64,000 nucleotides of DNA, taken from NCBI GenBank assembly GCA_030512335.1, contig JAULSU010000004.1, forward strand, positions 4,154,001 through 4,218,000. The letters run 5' to 3'. A program made the translations under genes and the position numbers. Source of the DNA: Immersiella caudata. Lineage: Eukaryota; Ascomycota; Sordariomycetes; Sordariales; Lasiosphaeriaceae. Positions 9,859 to 21,812 of this stretch are shown piece by piece (position 1 is the stretch's first letter; every line of letters begins with the position of its first letter). A model generated the notes under the pieces. That model was given only the letters and a program-made list of their open reading frames with translations. It made no database searches and was not told the origin of the DNA.

Positions 9859-12047
9859 ATGGGTAAGCTCTTGCTTTTTGTTGATGAAGATGTCGTGCCT
9901 GGGAGCGAAAGCGAAGGAAGCATCGTCGCCCGAACGCAGCCACGTCGCACGCCTGCTCAGTTTCGAACTGGCCAAATTCCACCCTCGCACCCAGTTCCGA
10001 TCCTATTCCTCGTCTCCATTCAAACATCACAGCTGTTCCGATCAGCACTCGTCGCATTCGTTCACTGCCATCTACTGTTTCTTGGGAAGCCCCGTTTTTG
10101 GAAGACAGCATCATACAATCGGAATACATCCTGCCCACATTCGTCAAGATGCACTTCGCTACCATGGTCCACCACGCTACGAGGACTCGCACCAAGAGCG
10201 TCCAGTTCGAGAAGAGCTTGATCAGCCTCGAGACTGCCGAAGAAGCATCCTCCCGCGAAGGTGCTACGTCTCCCCCGGTTCCAGGGACGAGGACCAGCAG
10301 CCTACCCTTGGGCGATAACAAGGAAAACATCAATGTCATACGACACTATCGGAGCATGCTAGATGTTGAGGGAGCCCCAAAACTCCCGATGACGAAGCCG
10401 CTGTCCTACGAAGAGCTCTACCCGAAACCCACGGAGTCGATGTCCTTCAACAAGTTCCTGTGGAGGAGGCCAATTGACTGTCAGGCGCCATACGATCCTC
10501 CAGGCTCTCTAATATCTCTATCGGATGACTTCGTTGTTTGACTTGGCGCTAACATGTTTCTTTCGCAGCTGCAAACGGTACTCCTACCATTCCCACAGCC
10601 CCTCTGCGGGCTTCCCCCGTTGTCCCAGTCCTGAGTGGCAAGGCCTCTCCATCTCAGTCGGAAGAATCTCAAGATGCTTTTGTGTCTGACACCATGGCTC
10701 CAGCTCCAGCTCTCAGCGACAACAGAAACATTGTCCGCAGGAAGTTGACAGGTTATGTTGGCTTCGCGAACTTGCCCAACCAATGGCACCGCAAGAGCGT
10801 TCGCAAGGGCTTCAACTTCAACGTCATGGTTGTCGGTAGGTTCCTCGAATCCCCGGCATCTTGTTTGGCTTCTAACCGTTGCTCCTCTAGGTGAATCTGG
10901 GCTCGGAAAGTCCACCCTCGTCAACACTCTCTTCAACACTTCGCTTTACCCGCCGAAGGAGCGCAAGGGCCCTAGCCTCGACATCATTCCCAAGACCGTC
11001 ACCATCCAGTCTATCAGCGCAGATATCGAGGAGGCTGGTGTTCGTCTTCGCTTAACGGTCGTTGATACCCCTGGCTTCGGTGACTTCGTCAACAACGACG
11101 AGTCTTGGAGGCCGATTGTGGACAACATTGAGCAGCGTTTCGACGCATACCTCGACGCGGAGAACAAGGTCAACCGTATGAACATTGTCGACAACCGCAT
11201 CCATGCTTGCGTCTTCTTCATTCAGCCGACTGGACACTCTTTGAAGCCTTTGGACATTGAAGTCATGAAGCGGCTCCACACCAAGGTCAACCTGATCCCC
11301 GTCATTGCCAAGTCCGACACCTTGACCGATGAGGAGATCACTGCATTCAAGCAGAGAGTACGTTGTTCCCCCTATCTATGCTGGGCTGTCTAACATTATG
11401 TGAACCTGTAGATTCTGGCCGACATCAAGTTCCACAAGGTTCAAATCTTTGAGGGCCCCCGTTACGAGCTTGATGATGAGGAGACCATTGCGGAGAACAA
11501 TGAGATTCTGTCCAAGGTTCCTTTTGCTGTTGTTGGTGCTACGAACGAGATCACCAACGCAGATGGTCGCAAGGTCCGCGGTCGCCGCTACCCGTGGGGT
11601 GTTATCGAGGTCGACAACGAGGAGCACTGCGACTTTGTCAAGCTTCGCCAAATGCTCATTCGCACCCACATGGAGGAACTCAAGGAGCACACCAACAACA
11701 ACCTGTATGAGAACTACCGGACAGACAAGCTCATCCAGATGGGTGTCTCGCAGGACCCCAGCGTCTTCAAGGAGGTCAACCCCGCCGTCAAGCAAGAGGA
11801 GGAGCGCACGCTCCACGAGCAAAAGCTCGCCAAGATGGAGGCGGAGATGAAGATGGTCTTCCAGCAAAAGGTGGCTGAGAAGGAGTCCAAGCTCAAGCAG
11901 AGCGAGGAGGAGTTGTACGCCCGTCACAGGGAAATGAAGGAGCAACTAGAGCGGCAGCGCATTGAGCTGGAAGAGAAGAAGCAAAGGGTGGAAAGCGGGC
12001 GACCGCTCGAGAAGGAGACGAAGAGGAAGGGTTTCTCGCTCCGATAA
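9859..12047 (+). CDS. aspB: Septin, AspB / Cdc3 class
   Basis: Four exons (9859-9862, 10569-10835, 10891-11357, 11412-12047), 457 residues. Exon 1 is only ATGG, followed by a 706-base intron with GTAAGC donor and CTAAC branch site; the join gives [10 protein letters not shown]. The conserved start of AspB/Cdc3 septins follows ([20 protein letters not shown]). GTPase motifs are G1 GESGLGKST (about 91-99), G3 DTPGFGD and G4 AKSD; the septin unique element leads to a C-terminal coiled coil (about 365-440, Glu/Lys/Gln-rich). Septins form heteromeric filaments at septa and hyphal tips. A second well-placed ATG lies in exon 2 (10692), so a shorter form is possible. The large first intron contains a coding-like ORF, listed separately. 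Confidence 0.92.
10149..10541 (+). CDS. Coding-like ORF nested in the first septin intron
   Basis: An uninterrupted ATG-to-TGA frame of 130 codons lies wholly within the 706-base first intron of the septin gene, on the same strand. Codon third positions are mostly C or G, as in the neighbouring exons, and the peptide has ordinary protein composition (for example [38 protein letters not shown]). I do not recognise the protein. It cannot be spliced in frame onto septin exon 2: the only donors near its end would leave an intron under 40 bases and the wrong phase. It could be a nested gene, an upstream cistron of a transcript that starts inside the intron, or chance. Confidence 0.35.
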   Translation: MHFATMVHHATRTRTKSVQFEKSLISLETAEEASSREGATSPPVPGTRTSSLPLGDNKENINVIRHYRSMLDVEGAPKLPMTKPLSYEELYPKPTESMSFNKFLWRRPIDCQAPYDPPGSLISLSDDFVV

Positions 12048-13489
12048 GCTTGCGGTCTTTCCGCTCTTCTCTCACGACCATGCTCTCTGTCATGATGCCT
12101 TCGCAATACCAGCCCGCCTCTTTCTTTCGCTTCTATGTTTTCATTTGTCTCCCTTTTTAATCAACAACTTCCTAATCGTCGCGGGAGGGGTTGTCTGGAA
12201 GGCGGTCAAACATTCTCCAGACTCACCCCTGCAACGGCTTCAGGTGCCGAAAAGTTCCTCGCTGTCAAACTAAAGGGTTGGGCTTCAGTGTTTCAATAAG
12301 GATGGCGATCGGGGTCGGGGGTTCTTGAACACTTCGCGCAGATATAATTGGTTTTGGGGGTTTCTAGCTAATCACCTTTCCTCCCGGGCTCGGAGATCAT
12401 TTCATCGGCATCGTAGCAGCGGCTGGCTCGGAGGGGAAAATCAGAGGGACCAGGCAGCACTTCGGACGACGAGAAAGACTTGGTGGTATCTCGAATCTTA
12501 ACCTACTCCCAAAGCTCTTCAATCCAACATGTCTATGGTTGGTTGCTGGCAACGAGACCCTGCATATACTCCTGATATCTACTGATCTTGGCGATACCGT
12601 CATGCTTTGTCGATGTCTTGGGAGTTTGGGCTTCGATCGGGTGACTTGGGTGGGTGGCGAGGAGGGATCGGCCCGAACCGGAGGAGAGGTGATGACGGAA
12701 ACCAGCTGCAATTGGGATCAGAAAAACGGAACATGGACGAGACGCACGACCAGATATCCACCTGTATTTGTACAGTCGACCGGGCAAGGGGCTTCCGGGG
12801 AGTTTTCCTATTTCCTGTGTGAGGGCTCCTCAACATACCCAAGGCTTCTTGCCCCCCGGCTACTTCGCCATTCTTCGGCTTGTCGGCTTATTGCTCACCT
12901 GCGTTACTTAGTTTCCCTAGCTATTTCCTGTTCTGTTGCTTTCTAGCTTAGTACGTCTGTCTGAACTAAAATGATTTCATTAGAGTTTGTCCTCAGCGGA
13001 TCACTGTGACCAGCGCCGTCGCTTTGCCCGAAGATGATCGTCAAACAACCGCTATTGGTGCGGCTCATGAGATGTCGATTTGGATACGGTGCGTACTCTG
13101 TATATTCGGCTGCATCTTCCCAAAATACCGATTGATCTGGTTGCACTGATGCGGCCGTCGTCTCCCTCCCTCAATGGTCTCGACACCAAAGCTTGGTACT
13201 GTCCATGTTCTCGTCGGCTGCACAAAATTTAAGCACGGGCGCTGTAGATAAACCGCCGTCCTCGGCTTAAGAAATCTATTCAGAATTATGATACACTATT
13301 CAGACGTACAATACACCGACACACGTTTAGGGGCCCAATTGTTCCCATCACGCCGGGTCATGGGGGCGCGCCTTGACAAGTTGGGGCTCGAGAAGAACCG
13401 ATCTGATGTCATTGCAGACAATCCAGGCACGCAAGTGGGCTATTCTTTAGTCCATCAATCCCACTACGGGAGGCTGGCCATGTTACCCT
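12048..13489. other. Convergent intergenic region
   Basis: The septin and NAM9 genes converge across 1.44 kb, more than two 3' UTRs need. ORFs up to 135 codons occur on both strands but overlap each other and show no recognisable domain. I see no gene. Confidence 0.4.
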
Positions 13490-14877
13490 TTATCCTCTGC
13501 GCAGATACCAGGCAAATGCTAGCTGGTTCAGTCCTGCGGAGAAGGGCGTGGGTACTTCGGCCTCGCCCTTTCTGGCAACAGGGTGACGCAGGTAGACGGC
13601 GGCGCAGATCTTTTGGTTGACTTCGAGGTAGCGGGGGATGAAGGCGAAGGGCGCCATGTACGGTCGGGGGAGCCAAGGGGTAAGATATGGTTTGCTGGGA
13701 TCGTAGGGGTTTTCGAGCTTTGCCCGCTCGCTTTCTTTGATGAGGGCCAGGTCACGCTTACTGACCGTGACTTGTGGTTCCTTCTCCTTTGCTTCTCGCT
13801 CCTCCTTTTCCTTCCTCTGTTCGTCTGACAGCTCGAGTTTTGCGAATGCATCAGTCAGCTGGTTGACGATAGTCTTGGTCTCTTCAAGGGTCGTGGAGCT
13901 CTTTTGGCTCTTGGAAATGTTCGAGCGAGCTTCCTTCATCAGAGCGCGGAGGGCTTTTTTGCGGTTGCCGGACATCTCGGTCTTGTGGGCCTTGATAACG
14001 TCCTTTGCGCGTTCCCGGATCTCTCTCATGGCCATTATGCTGGCAGCCTTGGCAGACTCTCCGCTGACGGGTTCAGCTTCAGCTTCGGTGGCATCTTCTT
14101 CAACCTCCTCTTCGACTTCAGCAGTGGAGGCGTTATCCGTAGGCGCCTTGACGCGCTTCTTGCGCGCGACATACTCCTTCGCCTGTGATGGCCTTGGCCT
14201 TCCTGTTGCGGCCATGACTTTCTCGGAGTCGACTTGGAACATATCGCCTGGGTTGAGGAGGTAGCCGGGAAACTCCATCTGTCGATCGTTAGGGGCCTGG
14301 AACCTGCTGTGCGAAACCGCATTTCATACCTTCTTGCCATTGACTTTCACCGCACCGTGAATCACCATTTGACGGGCCTGTCTCGCGCTGCTGGCAAAAA
14401 GCGCTCTGAAGATAGCGATATCGAGACGCCGCTCCATAGGGAAGAAGGCCATGTTCATATAGGGAATCTCTTCATGGACGCTCCTCACCGTAGCCAAGCC
14501 GGAACCGCGACCCTTGGCCAACCTGCTGCCATCGTCAGTGGCAAGGTATCGAGGATCCATGTTCACGACGCTTGGGAGGCGACGGCTGAACATGCGCTTC
14601 CATTGCCGCTCCTTGATGTGCTCTCCATGGTAGGCCCGTGTGTATGCCTTCGCGGCCCATTTTTGCTGAAAGATCGTTTTGCCCGAGAGTCTAGGCTCCC
14701 TAAGGCGGAAAAGATTGAACAAATTGTACTTGTTCCACGTTTGGCGCGGGCGCTGCAGGTAGAGGGACGGGGTCAGCAGACTGCAACTGCGAACGATCCG
14801 CACATTTCACAAGGGGACGGCAGCCGACTCACTGCTCGCTTCAAACCGTGGAATCGAAGTAACCTTCTCTGCTTCAT
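13490..14877 (-). CDS. NAM9: Mitochondrial small-subunit ribosomal protein uS4 (NAM9)
   Basis: Three exons (14833-14877, 14330-14752, 13490-14278; introns of 80 and 51 bases), 418 residues. The start [15 protein letters not shown] joins to [16 protein letters not shown], the conserved opening of fungal mitochondrial S4. The S4 RNA-binding domain spans the second intron: [20 protein letters not shown], then [20 protein letters not shown] long acidic, Ala/Glu-rich insertion (about residues 180-330, coiled-coil-like) is typical of the fungal protein. The C-terminus ends in [20 protein letters not shown], matching the conserved fungal tail. It acts in the small mitoribosomal subunit. Confidence 0.9.
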
Positions 14878-15770
14878 CTTGACGGCCAGGTCCAATTAGG
14901 GGGCCCCTGTGTGTATTGCGGTACGGTTGCTATCGTGGGCACTCAGGGGGTGGGAGCTCCGGCTTCTCGCGACCTCCTGACACCCGCGATATCAGCCAGC
15001 CAAAAAAATTCAAGGAGCTCTCGCGGCTGCTACGCGCTGAGAGCCTCACGTGAGACGCGCTTGGCGGACCAACTGTGCCAAGGCGCCAAGGCCCTGTTCG
15101 GTTTGGTGGGCGGGCGGTCAACGCTGCCGCCGCTATCTCCACACTTGGCGGGCGGTGAGGGCCTGCAGAAAAATTCCAATTGAGCAGCAAGTGGGGTCGA
15201 ATGGCAGTGGTGCTTTTGGGGGGGAGGGGGAGAGGGGCCTGTTTCGCGACCCGCGTTTGCAGCTTGCGACGGGCCTGAATCAACGACTTCTAGGTAGTAT
15301 CGAGTTTGGGGAGGCTGGCGATTCTCCATCTTTGCTGCAGACTGTGTCCGGAAACGCCGCACCCAATTTGGTGCAAGTTCGCTGGTGCCCTCATTTTCCT
15401 CTCTTCAAAAATTACCTAGCTAACAGTTTGCTTGTCAGCTATTGCACTGCCTGTACGTATTTTTTGACTCCTCGCCGCATCTGGCCTGTGACTGCCTGTC
15501 CAGGTTGTCGGGTACCTTGAGTTTTGTGACTCTAGGTTGCTCCCAAAAGCATGCCCACTACCCCACCAAGCAACAATTTCCAGCTGCCTTTCTCCGTCGC
15601 ACTTCTGTTCTACCCTCGCCCTTGTCACACCGAAAACCATCATTCTTCGCAGTCGGAAAAAAGCAATCACGACTTTCCTTTGCTGACAGCACCTAGGCTG
15701 CAAACCACTCTAGCAACTCCTTCTACGGCTACTTGTTTGCTTCAGATCATCACTCGCGCGCATTGCGATC
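14878..15770. promoter_or_regulatory. Bidirectional promoter region, NAM9 / La protein
   Basis: The 893 bases separate two divergent start codons. The last ~300 bases before the La gene are pyrimidine-rich (CTTTCC, CCCTCGCCC runs), like the leader of a well-expressed gene. No specific factor site is claimed. Confidence 0.4.
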
Positions 15771-17126
15771 ATGAGCGACACAGTCTCCAAAGAGCAGGCC
15801 GAGACCGCGGCTCCTGCCACTGCTGTTGTCGAGGCGGTTGCCCCCGAGGAAAGCAGCGCGCCCGCTGCTAAAGCCGAGGCTGTTGTTGAGAAAAGCGAAG
15901 AGCAGTCTCCTGCCTTTGCAGAGTCCAACGAGACGGCACAAGAAGCCCAGAATGGCGAGTCCAAGCCTCTGAAGACATCGCGCGGCCCGGTCACAAACAA
16001 CAGCAAGTTTGACCCCTCTAGTCAGCCAGTGACCGATGATCCGGTCAAAATCCGCAATCAGGTTTGTTTTCTTTCCCTTCGATCGCAAGCGAGCTGTCTC
16101 TGACCTGCACTTCCAGGTCGAGTTCTATTTTAACGACAGCAACCTTCCCATTGACAAGTTTATGTGGGAGCAGACCGGCGGCACAGAGAACAAGCCCGTT
16201 CCGCTGAAGACCATTTGCAGCTTCAGCAGGATGCGAAGGTTCCAGCCTTACAGCGCTGTTGTCGCCGCTCTGAAGGAGAGCACATTGCTCGAGGTGTCCG
16301 GCGAGGAGGGTTCCGAGGTGGTCAAGCGCAAGAAGGCATATGTCTCCGGCACGGAGGCCCAGCAGAAGAGGACGGCCAAGAGCGTCTATATCAAGGGCTT
16401 CGGCGAGGAGCAGGCATCGACCCAGTTTGACATTGAGGCCTGGCTTTCCAACTACGGCACTGTCAATCTCGTGAAGCTTCGTCGCAAGGCGGAGGACAAC
16501 TCTTTCAAGGGTTCCGTTTTTGTCGAGTTCCATACCGAAGAACTTGCCAAATCATTCGTCGCTTTGGATCCCGCCCCAACCTGGAATGGAAATGAGCTGA
16601 AGATCATAATGAAGAAAGACTACCTCGATGAGAAGACCCGGATGATCCGGGCTGGAGAGATGGAGCCTAGCAAGTACCACAAGGCTACGTTCTTCGAGGG
16701 CAAGGAGAAGGGGGGCAAGGACAAGGGCCACCGAGGTGGTGCTCGGGGAGGGGGTAACCGCTCCGGAAAAGACGACTCAAATGACTGGAAGAAGAAGAAT
16801 GGCTTCCAGGGCGGTCGTGGCAGCGGTCGTGGGCGCGGTGGCAGGGGAAGGGGTCGTGGCGGGCGCGGACGTGGTGGGCGTGATAACCGCGACCGGCGTG
16901 AGGACAAGAGCGAGGCCGCTCCCAGGAGCAACAACAAGTACGTATTTGCCCACCAAAGGGTATTGGTTCTCGAGATGCACACTAACACTCTTCTCACCAC
17001 AGCGTCAAGCCTCCGACGATCCAGGCGACCGAGGCCAATGGAAAACGTGCCCGTGAAGACGACGGGGGCCAGGGACCACCTGCAAAGAAGGTGGACGTTA
17101 AGGCTGATGCCGCAGCTGCGCAATGA
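15771..17126 (+). CDS. LHP1: La protein homologue (RNA chaperone for Pol III transcripts)
   Basis: Three exons (15771-16061, 16117-16937, 17003-17126), 411 residues. After an acidic, Ala/Glu-rich N-terminus comes the La motif, interrupted by the first intron (KIRNQ|VEFYFNDSNLPIDKFMW), then an RRM (AKSVYIKGFGEE with KGSVFVEFHTEELAKSF). A strongly basic RGG/GRGRGG tail (about 305-365) and a short C-terminal piece with a nuclear-signal-like PPAKKVD follow. La binds the 3' oligo-U of nascent Pol III transcripts such as pre-tRNAs and protects them. The final exon removes a stop that would otherwise come in another frame. Confidence 0.92.
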
Positions 17127-18670
17127 GAGATACCCTTCGGTTGGTTGATTCGGATGGGGCTGCACAGTTAGGAGGGCGTTCTGTATTCATGGACACATTG
17201 ACTCACTTGGGCTGTAAATTAAGTCCCGGAAGGCGTTATATGGCTGGTCTTTGCTTCTAGACATAAAAAAAGCGGATGAAATATTCTTAGGTATCAATGC
17301 CGAGATTGGTGCGGCGTGATTTACCTGACGGCCGAAGGACCCGGGCTATTAGGTAACTCAGGGGAGTTGTGGCATGGCTGGCCCAATTATTATCTGATCG
17401 GAGAATATATCAGCCTTGATACCACGTTGAAGATCCCTCTGGCGATGCAATGAACTTGGCGAGGCCACACGCTTCATCGTTGAAGACATAACAAGCCGCC
17501 ATCTCGGCAAGCTGGACGAGTTCGATAGGCACCTCTACTCATCTGTGCCAAACACCTCATCTGACAGCCCGCAGAGGACGGGAGAGTGGGGATCTCGCAG
17601 AGGACTCCCACGAGACTCTCAGTGACACTGCATACTTCGCACAAGGCTTGCGCGACCCATCGATTTTTATGGTTCACTCATCCCTGCCCGAGTGCCTTTG
17701 ATGTCCCACACCCTGCCAGGGACATCGGCGTTAGATTAGGACCAACTTCTAGGTGTTGGTTCCGGTCCTTCCTCCCGATGACCAATCCAGGCCAGCGGGA
17801 GACACCTTCCTCCTTATAAAAGTCGAATTTGCCTCAAAACGCCACTCCACAGGTTGCTGACGGGGGATCCGGGCCTATCCAGTTGCTGGTCGCTGGACAC
17901 CACTCCGAACCATCCAACGACAGCTCGAGTACCGAGTTGCGGACCGAAGTCGCCCTTCAGCTTACCGACCAGCGAGCGGAAGAAGAAACGTAGGATGCAC
18001 CATGAAACCACTGACAGCGCAGGTTGTTATCTGCCCACACCAATTCCGCCCAGAAACTCGAGGCTGTGATTTAAGCCCAGGGGCCGTCTCTGATCGACCC
18101 CATCCATCCCGCTCTCTAACCCCTAGCCCCGCCTGCGAGGCCAGCTGATACGCCCACGTCCATTCCATGCATTTGTATGGCGGCGCTTGGCCAAAAGAAA
18201 AGGACCTACCGACCTAAGCTTGTACAATTACCCCTCCTGGCCCCACGATCTCCCCAGGGTAGGTCCGGGGATTTCTCCAACGCCCACACGCGCAGCGCAC
18301 CGCAACAACGTCGCTCCTGAAAGGCCAGCTGCTGTCCCTCGCAGTGAAAACTGGACCAGGTCCTGAGGTTTCTGACAAAGCGCCGCGCATCCCACACGGT
18401 GACGCAGGGATCACGTTGCGCTGCAGACTGACGGCACCCTTCTCAGCACACCCGTCTCTTGCTGTCAACTAGAGCAATCTAGCCAGTCATCGCGGGTGCC
18501 CACGAACTGAGGCATAACTAGGAACCCCGCAACGCCCTCTGGACCGCGCTGCGAACTGCAAGGTTCGCGCCTCAAGCCCTTGCCGCGCAACTCCACTGGA
18601 CGGTAGAGCCCAGCGCACACCGGCTACTTCGTCCATACTGGCAGGTAGGCACCTGCCTGGGCTCGCGCAC
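17127..18670. promoter_or_regulatory. Upstream region of the NIT4/NirA-like gene
   Basis: A 1.5 kb gap without a supported gene. A TATA-like element (TTATAAAAG) lies at 17814-17822, about 850 bases before the ATG at 18671; if used, the mRNA would have a long leader. Short ORFs in the leader were not assigned. Confidence 0.4.
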
Positions 18671-21414
18671 ATGGACGACCACGACATCCTCCTTCCGCTG
18701 CCATCAGGGGCTCTGGACGGCCTCGGTGGGTCCGTGTCCGGGCTCGGCGCTGGCAGTTTGAGCGTCAGCAGCAACAACTCGCAGCCAAGGAAGAAGGCCC
18801 GCCGCGGCGCCGACTCTGCCAGCCAGAAACGACGGTGTGTGAGCACGGCATGTATCGCCTGTCGCAAGCGGAAGTCCAAGTGTGACGGCGCATTGCCTAG
18901 TTGTGCCGCTTGCGCGAGCGTCTACGGCACTGAGTGTGTATATGACCCGAACTCGGACCATCGCCGGAAGGGCGTCTACCGCGAGAAGATAGACAGCATG
19001 AAAGCCCGCAACTCTACGCTGCAAGTGTTGATCGAGGCAATACTCAACGCCGACGAGGAGGATGTCCCAGGGATCGTCAAGCAGATCCGAACTTGCGACA
19101 GTCTGGATGTTGTGGCCGAGGCTATCCTCAAACGAGAGTATGGGACGGGAGTGGGCGGCGAAGAGGACGGTGAGGAGGACGACGACGCGATTGACTACGA
19201 GTATCCCACGAATCAACCAGTTGAGGGTGAGCGAGACCTCGCGCGGAAGATGGGCGAGCTCCGCATTGAGAACGGCTCGGTCCGCTTCATCGGTGGCACA
19301 TCGCACCTAATCTACCTAGATGACCCGACCAGCGCGCCGGACGAGCCCGAATCGGACAGCTATCTATCAACTGAAGATCCCATCACCAGCTGGTCCGAGG
19401 TCACCAAGGACCCCCAATTGGTGATCCACCTGATCAACATGTACTTCGCGTGGCACTATCCTTACTTCACCACTCTCTCGAAAAGCCTGTTCTACCGTGA
19501 CTTCTTGCGGGGAAAGCCTACAGGGCAGCCAAGATCTACCGTATACTGCTCACCACTGCTCGTCCACGCAATGCTTGCCCTGGGCTGTCATTTTACTAGC
19601 ACTGCTGGCGCCTTCGCAATACCTGGAGACAGCAGGTCGAAAGGCGACCATTTCTTCGCCGAGGCAAAGCGACTGATTGTGGAGAATGATGAGTATGAGA
19701 AGCCAAGGCTAACCACGGTTCAGGCTTTGGCGCTCATGTCGGTTCGGGAGGCAGGATGTGGCCGAGAGGCCAAGGGCTGGGTGTATAGCGGTATGAGCTT
19801 CCGGATGGCCCAGGACATCGGACTGAACCTCGATATTCCCGGAAAAGGAAAAGGGTCACTGAGCGAGCAGGAAGTCGATGCCCGAAGAATCACCTTCTGG
19901 GGCTGTTTCTTGTTCGACAAGTGTTGGTCAAATTACCTCGGGCGGCTGCCGCAACTTCCGAAGAACAGTTATAACGTTCCAAAGTATGACGTGTTCCCAG
20001 ATGAGGATGCCGAGCTATGGTCGCCTTATACCGACGGTGGCTTCGACCAATCATCGAAACAGCCCTCGAGAACGAGAGCTGCGGGTCTTCAGCTGTCTAA
20101 ACTGTGCGAGGTCAGCAGTGATCTGCTACTTTTTTTCTACCACCCGAACCACATCGGAAGGTCGAGCGGGAAGTCTGTCGAACTCAAGAAGCTCAGCGAG
20201 CTGCACCGCCGTTTGGAAGACTGGAAGAAGGAGCTCCCCAAGGAGTTTGAGCCGAAGGAAGGACAGCTACCAAATGTCATCCTCACACAGTGCGAACCCC
20301 TATCCAACACAACGCTCAAGCCCATCTAACATTGTGATACAGTATGTTCTACCATCTCCAGTACATCCACCTTTTCCGGCCATTTCTTAAATACGCACCT
20401 GCTGCCTCTCCCCTACCATCACACGTCTCACCCCGACGCATCTGTACCGCCAACGCGGGGGCCATTTCCAAACTCATGCGCCTCTACAAGAAGACGTATA
20501 ACTTACGACAGATCTGCAACATCGCCGTTTACATGATACACTCGGCATGCACGATTCATATGCTTAACTTGCCAGAGAAGACAGCTAAGCGCGACATCAT
20601 CCACGGCGTCCGACATCTTGAGGAGATTGCTGAGGACTGGCCCTGCGCGCGACGAACCCTCTGTATCATCAGCGTTCTGGCTCGAAAGTGGGGAGTCGAC
20701 TTACCAGAAGAAGCTGCTACCGTGTTACAACGCACCGATGAGAAATACGGCTCCTTCAGCACCTCTGATGTGCCATCACCAAACCGGTCGACCACCTCAA
20801 TGGTTGCAACCCCATCTCCGCCTTCCTACCCTGGCTCGCCACCATCGGTTTCACGGCCAGATCAGGGACAGTTCGGCTCCTACCAGCCCACGCCGCCACA
20901 AGCACCAATTGATACGATGCGTCTATCACCCGATATCCTGAGTGGCCTCGCGCAGCAGCAGCAGCAACAACAGCAACAACTACCGCACCCGCTCGTCAGC
21001 GGGCCACCCATGTCAATGGGCGAGGCACTGTCAGCTGCAAATGCATGGGCTTCAATGCCTGCTATCACCACCCAACCAATGAGCGGGTTTGGTCCCCAAG
21101 CCTTTTCACCTGTTGTTGGAGCGGTTGATGGCCGATCGACACACGTCAACTCCCCCAGCACAACATCCACGGGCTATGCCCTCGACGGTCAGGATTGGTT
21201 CTTGAAGGACGGTGTGAACTGGCAACAAAATTTCGAGGCGTGGAGCATGGCGGGCGGGCAGACGGAAGCCGCGAGGACGAGCGGATCCGGGATGGCTAGC
21301 CCGTCCATGTTCATGTTCCAAGGGCTCTCCAGAGGCGGTGGGGATTTAGATTCTCAGGGCTTCGATGCATTTGGGTCCATGGCGAACCTGGACCATCTGC
21401 CAGGGCTAGACTAG
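18671..21414 (+). CDS. nit4: Zn2Cys6 transcription factor of the NIT4/NirA type
   Basis: Two exons (18671-20289, 20343-21414; intron 53 bases), 896 residues. The zinc cluster has C61, C64, C71, C78, C81 and C89 in the block VSTACIACRKRKSKCDG, and is followed by YDPNSDHRRKGVYREKID, the signature around the zinc cluster of NIT4/NirA activators. The fungal-specific middle homology region follows (MYFAWHYPYFTTLSKSLFYRD, GMSFRMAQDIGLN, YLGRLPQLP), continuing after the intron with LTH|MFYHLQYIHLFRPFLKY. The C-terminus is Gln/Pro/Ser-rich with a run of nine Gln (about 540-550 of exon 2 numbering not given). NIT4/NirA activates nitrate and nitrite reductase genes; close paralogues exist, so orthology is probable but not proven. 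Confidence 0.85.
20956..20988 (+). repeat. Polyglutamine-coding CAG/CAA tract
   Basis: A run of CAG and CAA codons encodes nine consecutive glutamines in the C-terminal activation region of the NIT4/NirA-like protein. Mixed codons would slow length changes compared with a pure CAG run. Confidence 0.8.
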
Positions 21415-21812
21415 AGGTGAGGTTCTAAATAGTAGGGTATTTGGCTGGTCGTGCGGCTTACACGTCTTTTCTACTCTGTATTGTGTCGGACAATCTTGGA
21501 TGTTAGGCTTGCGACGATACCTTGGAATTGTTTTGGACACGGGCTCGGCTGGGTGAAGCATACGTGTGATGGAAAAGGATTCGAGCAAGCATGCTCGCGC
21601 TTAAAATGATGCAGGCGGTTTCTGCACATAGAGTATTATATCTATGTATTTTGTGACGAGCTCGCAGGGGTGTAACGCATGATTAGTTAGGTGTATATAG
21701 CGATGAAGAGCCAGCCAAGCAGCCAATTGGTGCGGTCTGGAGATGAAAACACCGCTCTATAATTCTATTCGCGCTCTCCACTTTCTCATGACGAACCCCC
21801 CCAGGCCCCCTT
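21415..21812. other. Convergent intergenic region
   Basis: The 398 bases hold the 3' UTRs of the Zn2Cys6 factor and the HIT hydrolase genes; nothing else is seen. Confidence 0.4.

Noticed and set aside
12397..12946. Opposing ORFs in the septin/NAM9 gap
   Set aside because: No domain, poor codon pattern, and they overlap each other.
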